Assembly (NCBI GenBank): GCA_021399435.1
Contig: JAJTUP010000010.1
Span: 930,001 to 994,000, forward strand
Reading direction: 5' to 3'
Source of the DNA: Diaporthe sp. PMI_573
Taxonomy: Eukaryota; Ascomycota; Sordariomycetes; Diaporthales; Diaporthaceae
DNA: 64,000 nt
Positions 56,741 through 64,000 of the stretch are shown piece by piece. The position numbers and the translations under genes are program-made. The notes beneath the pieces are model-generated. The model was not told the DNA's origin. It worked only from the letters and a program-made list of their open reading frames with translations, and did no database searches. The first letter of the stretch is position 1; each line of letters begins with the position of its first letter.

Positions 56741-59700
56741 ATGGCGGCCCAAACAGCGACAATGTCAACAGGGGACGCCTCGCAGCAAGCATTCGAGACC
56801 GCTAAGAAGTCCTTCCGAAAGACTCTCAAAGATGAGGCACTGTTCCGCGACATACTAGAAACGACCAGCATCGAAAAAGTCTGGGAGGCGGTCAAGGCCG
56901 TCCAGGCAAAGCAGGACACCGAGAAGCGTCTCCGGAACATGGGAAAGATCCGAGGCTTCCTGGACAAGCTGTCAGCGTACGCTGTTACCGTTGACACGTT
57001 CATACAGGTCAAGCCAGATATCATGGCCTTGATTTGGGGACCCATCCGGCTGTTGCTGGTATGGACTGGCAATATCACAAAATTCGCCGACGCCATAACC
57101 AAAGTCATGATGAAGGTCGGCGACGCCCTCCCGCAGTTTGTCGACGTCGTCAATATATTTGGCGATAACGAAAAGCTAAAGGCCGTCCTGGCCTTGTTTT
57201 ACAAGGACATTCTCGACTTCCATGCCATCGCCTTGGAATTTTTCAACTTGTCAAGTGGGTTACCAAACTCGCCTCCTATTCCTGACTGACAAAATCTCGT
57301 TTATGTATCTCTAGAACCAAGAATCTTCTTTGAATCTGTATGGCCAAGGCAGCAGGACAAGATCGACGTCGTCATCAGTAATATAGAGCGGCATACCACT
57401 TTGCTGAGAAGTGAAGTCACAATGCAGCATATAAGAGAAGAACATGAACTTAGAGCCAAATCATTGACACATTTCGACCAACAAGCCGAATTCCAGGATC
57501 AGCAGCGCTTCCAGACCTTGAGGACTCGCATGTCCCCTCGGACCTACGACGAACAGCTGGACTGGCTGCTCAACCGCTCATGCCAGGGTTCGGCAAAATG
57601 GCTGGTCAAGGACAAGAGCTTCTTGGATTGGCTTGAAACGTCCAACACTGCTGTTCGATGGCTGTGGATTCATGGTATTCCGGGGTCAGGGAAGACTTTT
57701 CTGTGTGCCACCGCGGTCACGGAAGCCAAGGCACGCCATCGAACTCTCTTCGCCTTCGCTAGCCACATCCATCAAAACACCTCGACAGCGAGATGTATCT
57801 TACAGTCTCTCGTTTTCCAACTAGCATTCGATTCCAAGGACGCCCAAATAGCTATCGTCCATTCCGACGAACGGAACTTGTCTGGGAGTACCACATACGT
57901 CTCAGGCCTGCTCAAGGCACTGCTGAAAAGTATCGGGCCTACATATATCATCCTCGATGGCCTCGACGAGATGGATGCAGTCGAGAGGAGGATACTATTA
58001 CAGCAGCTAGACGAGTTGAATGACTGCACCGAGATAAAGATACTTGTCAGCAGTAGGCCCGAGGACGACATCGCCAACACTCTGGCGGCCAAAGCCGTCG
58101 GCATTCGAGTGGATAAGGAGAATTCAGCCGGCATTCAAACATATGTTAACCAGAGGATTCACAACTGGCTGAACGGAGAGGGCTTCGATCAGGAGGCACG
58201 GCGGCAGATAAAGAGTCTTTTGCTTCCTCTCACCGGTAATGCAAATGGTGAGAAACTCAACCGAACTGAGCCCTGAGCCCGATGACAATAACATGGTCAA
58301 ATTGCTGACCCTGCGATCAAGGCATGTTTCTATACGCTCGAATTATCTTGGACAACGCCGAACTTCTCACCAGTCTCGAGGAAATTGAAGGCGAACTGAA
58401 AGCACTTCCCCTGGATCTGAATGACGCGTAAGTCGGACCACTTCATGCCGTACCGAGCCAGGTAGACTAACTGTTCAGGTATCATCGAATATTCGCTCGG
58501 ATCAACGAGTCACATCCGATTTTACGAAGAAAGGCAAGAATGATTCTCGGCTGGCTTGGGTGTGCCCCCGTTCCCCTGACGCGACTGGAAATGGAACAGG
58601 CTCTGTTGGTCGACCCAGACTCTCAGGCAGCCCCTACGGTCATCACAAGTGTTAATTTCGTTCGTACTTGTGGGCCCATGGTGGAAGTCGTCGACGAGAT
58701 CCCTCAGTTTGTCCACTTTACCGTTAAGGAGTAAGTCGGCTACCAAATGGCCAGCCATTCCAGGGCTTTATCGTCCGGAACACTGACAAATGGCCCAGAT
58801 ATATCTTCAGTCGGGACATTAGCAACTTCATCGATAAGGCTGAAGCTAATTACAGCCTCGCGAAGTCGACGATTGCGTATTTGTGCTCCGGAATATATGA
58901 CATGGATATCTCTGATGAACAGGTCCGAAATAACATCGTGGCTGGAAAGTATCGGTTGCACTGGTTTGCCACGAGCCAGTGGACTGCTCTCATCAGCCGT
59001 TGTTTTGTCGAGGCATCCAAAGACCTGTCCGCCTATCCAGACCTCTTGGAGTTGCTCACACGTTTGGCACTGGAGCTCAGGAACTATGGTTTCAAAGGAC
59101 AGATTAGTCGCAAAGAGGACATTTTTCAGAGCCTCCAGTCGAACTGGCCCGAGATATCCAACATGATTTGCGGGGTCCTGGCGTTTCGCCAGGATGATAG
59201 GCAAACGGATTGGAACTATACCAATGGTAGGTTCAGAGTGGCACCGAGCCCCCGGCCCACCACCTCCCAGAGCTGATCAATTTCTTTCCCACAAGCTTCC
59301 AAATGGGTTGATTCTGATCCTTCGATACTGTCTCTCGTGTCGGCTCGCGTCTACGAACGGTTCGAGACGCTGGTGTGCAGCGATCAAGAGCATAGCAAGA
59401 CCGACTGCCACTGTGCGACACTGCAAAGGCACTACGGAGGCAACATCTTCAAGTGCACATTCCCCAGCTGCGACCTGCATCGGCAGGGGTTCCCTTCGCG
59501 AAGAGCTCGGGCGGCGCATATCGAGCACCATGCCCGTCCGTGGAAGTGTTCTGAGCCAGAATGCCCGTTCGCTATCATCGGCTTCGCAAAGAGTCGAGAT
59601 CGAGACGAGCACTGGCGAAAAAGGCATCAAGTTACCTGGCAGAAGGGACGTACGGACCCGAACCAGGGCACCATCACCTGTGACGACCTTGAAGTGCTAT

Positions 59701-61043
59701 TATTCGAGCTGACCAAATCCGGTGACGTTGATGGTCTGCAGAGGGCTTTGTGTCTGCTGGAAGGCCGCTTCTACCCTGCAAAGGCCGCCCTGATCCTTGC
59801 CGCCAAGATGGGCTCTCTACCCATGGTGGAGACTTTCTATGTGTTGAGGAAGGTTGAACCTGGGAGGGGTGTCTGGAACAGATGGATCTTCGGCGGGGTA
59901 CTAGGCTTCGAAGACACGGTGCCATTCCAGACCGCCATCGTGAGGAGCGGGAATCCCGACCTCTTCCGTTGGTTGCTAGACGTGATTTGTGGCCTAGAGG
60001 AGTCTCACCAGCACGGCCGGTTAGCCAGCGAGGCTTTCTCGACCCACTCTCCCGACATGTATGCCGTGTGGGAGGAATTTCTCCTGGACCCGACGCGCCG
60101 CTTAGCAGGCGCGTGTATCTACTATAGCGATGGTGGGGAGGAAATCGACCCGGACGGAGGGTTCCGCGAGGCCAAGAAGCTCCTCCTCCAGTACAACAAG
60201 CGTTCCGTTCTCTTCGACTCGCCCGCATTCGGCAGTGCCGCGAAGGACGCCTTCTGCGAGGCCCGGCTCTTTCAGACCTGGCAGCGCCTAATCGATGTCT
60301 TAGGGGGCGGGCCACTCAACCCGCGCTTCCTGGGCTGGTCGTTGACGCGACTGGCAAAGATGAAGAAGCCGTCCATCTCGATTGCCAAGGAGCTGCTGCG
60401 ACTAGGAGCACCCATCAACTTCCCGCGCGGGGAGGCAGGCGCCATAGCCACCACTACTACCACCGCCACTGCCGACGCAGCGTCCAGAACGCACAACGGC
60501 CGCGATGCGTGGAGAACACGCCGCCAAACCCGGCACCGCGGCATGACGGCGCTGCACCACGCGGCACACGGCACGTCCGAGGCGGCGGCACGCTTCACTC
60601 GCTTTCTGCTGGAGGAGGGGGCAGATCCGGAGTACGGGTTTGCGGGCATGAAGCCGATGACCGAGCGGGGCGCGGTGCTAATGGAGAAATGGCTGGGAGA
60701 GTCGTGGGAGGCGGTCGTGGCGAGAACTGGGGAGGCGAGGAAAGAAAGGAGGGAGAGGGATGGCGAGAATGACGAGTACAGCGAGAGTGACGACGACGAG
60801 TGGAGGGAGGAGGGAGATGAGAGCGACCGGGGAGGGGGGCGAGCAAAACGGCGGAAGACTCGACGGGCGGGTAAGAAACGGAAGGTGGACAGTAGTGAAG
60901 ACGGCGGTGATGATGACAGCCAAGTCGGCCGAGAAAGCGAGGCGACGGCAAAACGGCGACGGAGCCAGCGGATCACTGAGAAGAGAAACATGAAGGAGTC
61001 TAGTGACGACGAAGATACCGAAATGAGTAATGATGGCGAATAG
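56741..61043 (+). CDS. STAND/NLR-like protein: DUF7708-like, NACHT, C2H2 fingers, basic tail
   Basis: Six exons (56741-57254, 57315-58247, 58322-58427, 58479-58730, 58799-59226, 59296-61043) close in frame to 1326 aa; all introns are 51-74 nt with fungal splice signals. Order of parts: N-terminal helical region with VKPDIMALIWGPIRLLLVW (DUF7708-like, about 85-105); NACHT NTPase with Walker A GIPGSGKT (292-299), Walker B IILDGLDEMD (about 383-392) and sensor-like KILVSSRPEDD; winged-helix-type part (MILGWLGCAPVPLTRLEMEQ, FVHFTVKEYIF); two C2H2-like fingers (FKCTFPSCDLH...HIEHH and WKCSEPECPF...HWRKRH, about 796-850); a region with ankyrin-like helices (GMTALHHAAHG, RFLLEEGADPEYG); and a Lys/Arg and Asp/Glu-rich tail with nuclear-localisation-type clusters (KRRKTRRAGKKRK). 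STAND proteins oligomerise on signal sensing; in fungi they serve non-self recognition. Zinc fingers and tail suggest nuclear action, an inference. The start follows an in-frame stop closely. Confidence 0.88.
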
Positions 61044-61353
61044 GAGAGCCTTTAATGACGACCAACTGGCACTAGCTGACTCTTAATATTCTCAATGCAT
61101 GTCAAGGAAATAGATTCGAGATGCCAGAAGCGGGATAGCAAGGACTTGGTAGAACATAGGCCATGGATGTCTTTCGTCATTGAAATAGGGTACTAGCATT
61201 GCATCTATCCGCAAAAACCTTCATCACATTTCTGATTTGTCTAGCTCCCCGGGCAGTGAGGAGCCATTTGGCCCGACATAGATGATCTACGAGAATGTAC
61301 TGGGCCACATCACACTACTTGAGAAATTCGAGAAGTTTCTACTTGGAGATCTA
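61044..61353. other. Convergent spacer between NLR-like and SNF2 genes
   Basis: 310 bp holding the two 3' UTRs. No coding content, except that the SNF2 gene may have a further short 3' exon here. Confidence 0.5.
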
Positions 61354-64000
61354 TCAGTCAGCTAGTGCTCTCAGCTCCGTACCTGTATGCGGCTTGCTTC
61401 TCCAGGAGGAAAAGATGGGAAGACTCACGTTCCATCGCTTCACGGCAAGGGCTTCTTCCGTTGTCTTCTCTCTGGCCTCTTCTGGCGCGTGGAGAGTTTC
61501 ACTGATCAGTTTTATTTTGCTTTCCTGAACCCATTGAATGTACTGTGTTGTTGAAATTAGCATGGGTGAATTGCTGCAGAACAGTCCACAGCTGTGATGC
61601 GCAACACAGAACAGGCAAACAACAGACACGCCACACCACACGGACCAGAAAGCAGAGACTCAGAACCAACTGACCTCTTCAATACTCTCATTTACGCAGT
61701 ATCTTGTGATCGCCACCTCCTTGGTCTGGCCGATCCGATGCACCCGATCAACAGCCTGAGCCTCAGCCATGGGATTCCAGTGCGGCTCCATTAGGTGCAC
61801 TTCAGACGCTATGCTGAGGTCAATACTGTATTTGTGGAGGCCAAAAAGTCAACATCAAACGTTTCGAAGAGAGTCATGTGGGCTTGGTAGCAGGTCGCAG
61901 ATTTCAGGGACGTGACTCACCCTTCCCCCACTGCGCCAATTGTCGCCAGCATCACCACACAGCTGTGATCCGAGTTGAACTTATCCATCACCTCACGCCG
62001 CTGCTGTAGCGAGGAACGGCCGTCGATACGAACGAGAGATAGGCCGCGGGAGGACAGATGTGGACTGAGTGCGGTCGATATCAGGTCGAGCATGCTGGTC
62101 CAGTGAGAGAAGATGACGCTGTCGAGGGGTTAGCGACAGACTACAGAAATCGAAATGTCACACTGCAACAATGCCTCCAAGAGACAGGAGACATACCTCT
62201 TGACCGGTAGATCCTCACTGTCGACGGAATGCCCACCACGAAGCGTGGCTACAACATTGCGCAGCATGGCTGCAACCTTGGAAGAAGGGCGGTACTCGGC
62301 GTCGAGGGCGCGCGAAGGTGACGACGACGGGACGCCGTCCACACCAGCCAGGCCACAAGCCGGGCAAGCCGGCCGCGCATTGTCCTCTTCCAGCCCCACG
62401 CACGCCTCGCACGCGACATGCCGCCGGCAAGCCAAGTCGACCACGTCGCGCCCCCGTTTCTCCACTTGCTCGCCGCCGACGGCGGTGCCGCAAACGCAGC
62501 AACTCGGCCCCGCGTCGGCCGCCGTCTCCAGCAGCGACCATCCAATACCTGCGGCGTCGTGATTGCGCCAGGCGTCAAGGGCCGCGCGCGGGAGGAGCGC
62601 CTCGCCATGGTCACAGATAATGCGAAGGACGAAGAGGAGGACCATGATGTTGGCGGTGGTCTTGCGAGGCGCGTTCCCGCCTGTGGGTTTCTCTCTGCGC
62701 CTTCGGGGCTTGATGGCGGGCGACGGTGATGCGCCGGGCTTCGCCTCCACCGCAGCAGCCTCGCCAGCGAGCAGATACGACCTGCGCTTGAAAAAGTCGT
62801 ACAGCTCACGCTCGTCCTCGGCCAGCACCACGGCCTCGACGCGCTCCCTCTTGCGTGGCAGCTGCAGCGCCGACGCGAGCGCGGGGTATGCCTTGGTCCG
62901 GCGCAGGCAGGTGGCGCGTACAAGCTTGCGCAGCGTGTGCAGGTTGTGGCTGCGGTTGGACAGGACGGGCGTGGAGATCCAGAAGCGGAACTGGTCGTGC
63001 GTCGTGAATGGCGGGACGCCGACGAAGGCCAGTAGCGAGCCGTAGTCGCCCAGCGAGTTCTGGATCGGCGTGCCGGTCAGGCACCACCGGTTCGTGGCGC
63101 GGATTTCGCAGGCGGCTGCGAAGATTTTGGAGCTGTTGTTGCGAATCTTGTGGGCTGCCGGAATAGGGGTTAGCGAAGTTGATGGTACCAATGATGGAAG
63201 GCGAGCCCTAGAGGGGGATGTTCGGGAACCCACCTTCGTCTAGAATGACTCTTGCCCAAGGGCGAGCGTAAAGAGATCCATTTACAGTCCAGTCTGAACG
63301 GAGAGTGTCATATGTGGTGAGAACTACGTCGAAGCTGTGTAGTCGCTCTGGGGCAGACTGTCTCTTGGCACCATGATAGAGAAGTGTGTTTATGTCTCCT
63401 GGTCGAATATGTCTGTAAAGACCTGAAATTAGGGCGCGCATCCTGACAGGAACAAGAAGACGAGATGTTGATATTTACCTTTCTATCTGCAGCTGCCACC
63501 CATATATCGCTTGAAGACGAACAAAGTTAGCGCAAGCCTCCGATGCCAGGCGTGGGCTGGGCAGGGTAGACGTCCTGACGTACTTGACATCGGGCACACA
63601 ATCAGTGTGGCTCTGGACATCTGAGACGGAGGGAGTCGAGCCGCTATATCGACATGATGACAAATAAGCGCCAGTGAGGATAGTGTCTTTCCTAGACCCA
63701 TTTCCTGTTCACTCAGGTCAGATATGATTGCTTGAACCAAGACATTGCTAATAGACGCACGTCAGCCAATATGCCTCCCCGCAAGCTGGGCAGGGGCATG
63801 GCTTGGGAAGCCTTTGTGACGACATGTCGGTACCTAAAGCGGCATCATCAGAACAGGACAGGAGGCATGGCGGAGGTACGATCCGCTTACACTGTGCCTT
63901 CATCTTCAACGGAGCGCTCCCATAGCAAAGGAAACTTCGCTCTGCAATCTCCTGGCTGCTGCTCCTTCTCAAGCATCATGGCAAGGGCCTCAAGTTGGTG
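61354..64000 (-). CDS. SNF2-family ATPase with RING finger (Rad5/SMARCA3-like), 5' end missing
   Basis: Nine exons in the window on the minus strand: 64000-63891 (continues outside), 63833-63761, 63704-63584, 63509-63479 (31 nt), 63412-63234, 63154-62197, 62118-61921, 61825-61675, 61542-61354. They give about 668 residues. These ATPases use ATP to remodel chromatin or DNA; those with a RING also act as E3 ubiquitin ligases in DNA-damage tolerance. Motifs in order: GGILADEMGLGKT (I), ATLIVCPMS (Ia), TTYDTLRSDW, RVILDEAHKIRN (II), RWCLTGTPIQNSLGD (III), RING (CCVC...CRRHVACEACV...CPACG) between the lobes, VIFSHWTSMLDL (IV), IDGRSSLQQRREVMDKFN (V), LATIGAVGEGIDLSIASEVHLMEPHWNPMAEAQAVDRVHRIGQTK in parts (VI). 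The 3' end is uncertain: a GTGAGT donor lies 29 codons before the assumed stop at 61354. Confidence 0.9.
63479..63509 (-). other. 31-nt micro-exon of the SNF2 gene
   Basis: Codes for TIYGWQLQIER, joining ATLIVCPMS to HIRPGDINTLLYHG. Both flanking introns have standard ends (GTACGT..CAAG with CTAAC branch, and GTAAAT..ACAG), and phases fit. Such an exon is easily lost by gene predictors. Confidence 0.85.

Noticed and set aside
60272..60991. 239-codon antisense frame opposite the NLR-like gene tail
   Set aside because: Shadow of the Arg/Glu/Asp-rich sense tail, low complexity Ser/Leu/Pro.
1..64000. CRISPR arrays, bacterial operons, prophage or plasmid features
   Set aside because: None seen; spliceosomal introns and gene content are fungal.

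Overview
The window is nuclear DNA of a filamentous ascomycete (Pezizomycotina, most likely a Sordariomycete; species not determinable). Evidence: short spliceosomal introns (51-122 nt typically) with GTRNGT donors, CTAAC/CTGAC branch sites and YAG/AAG acceptors; a HET-domain gene and a NACHT-type STAND receptor; PEX11, Nopp140/SRP40 and CIA30 genes of fungal type; and a small, very AT-rich transposon-derived island in otherwise GC-balanced DNA.

Layout. 1-8.5 kb: 3' exon of a PEX11-family gene, the nucleolar phosphoprotein Nopp140/SRP40, a two-exon HET-domain protein, and (opposite strand, tail to tail with HET) a three-exon CIA30-domain gene. 8.5-33.9 kb: about 25 kb holding one gene I can support, a bZIP regulator at 14.0-15.3 kb rebuilt as three exons; the rest is GC-balanced DNA with simple repeats. 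33.9-37 kb: a four-exon SET-domain gene with a signal-like N-terminus, then a small secreted cysteine-containing protein. 37.9-45.1 kb (minus strand): a 1018-aa Ras-like P-loop protein with a large insertion and degenerate G motifs, and a four-helix membrane protein. 46.4-51.4 kb: two paralogous secreted type-B carboxylesterases transcribed divergently. 52.5-56.7 kb: an unrecognised 348-aa protein, the broken C-terminal exon of a GMC oxidoreductase, and a repeat island with a 438-bp near-perfect palindrome (192-bp arms). 56.7-61.0 kb: a six-exon, 1326-aa STAND/NLR-like protein (DUF7708-like N-terminus, NACHT, two C2H2-like fingers, basic/acidic tail). 61.4-64.0 kb (minus): a Rad5/SMARCA3-like SNF2 ATPase with an embedded RING finger, 5' end outside the window.

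There is no single operon-like system. The left end is housekeeping (peroxisome, nucleolus, possibly complex I). The right end has the character of an accessory, environment-facing region: secreted esterases, a small secreted protein, a decayed oxidoreductase, a mobile-element island and an NLR-like receptor directly beside it. The most unusual items are the lone bZIP gene in a very large gene-free interval, the degenerate giant GTPase-like protein, the zinc-finger NLR chimera beside the palindromic element, and the SET protein with a possible secretory N-terminus. Exon structures were built by hand from splice signals and reading-frame phase; every multi-exon model quoted closes in frame.
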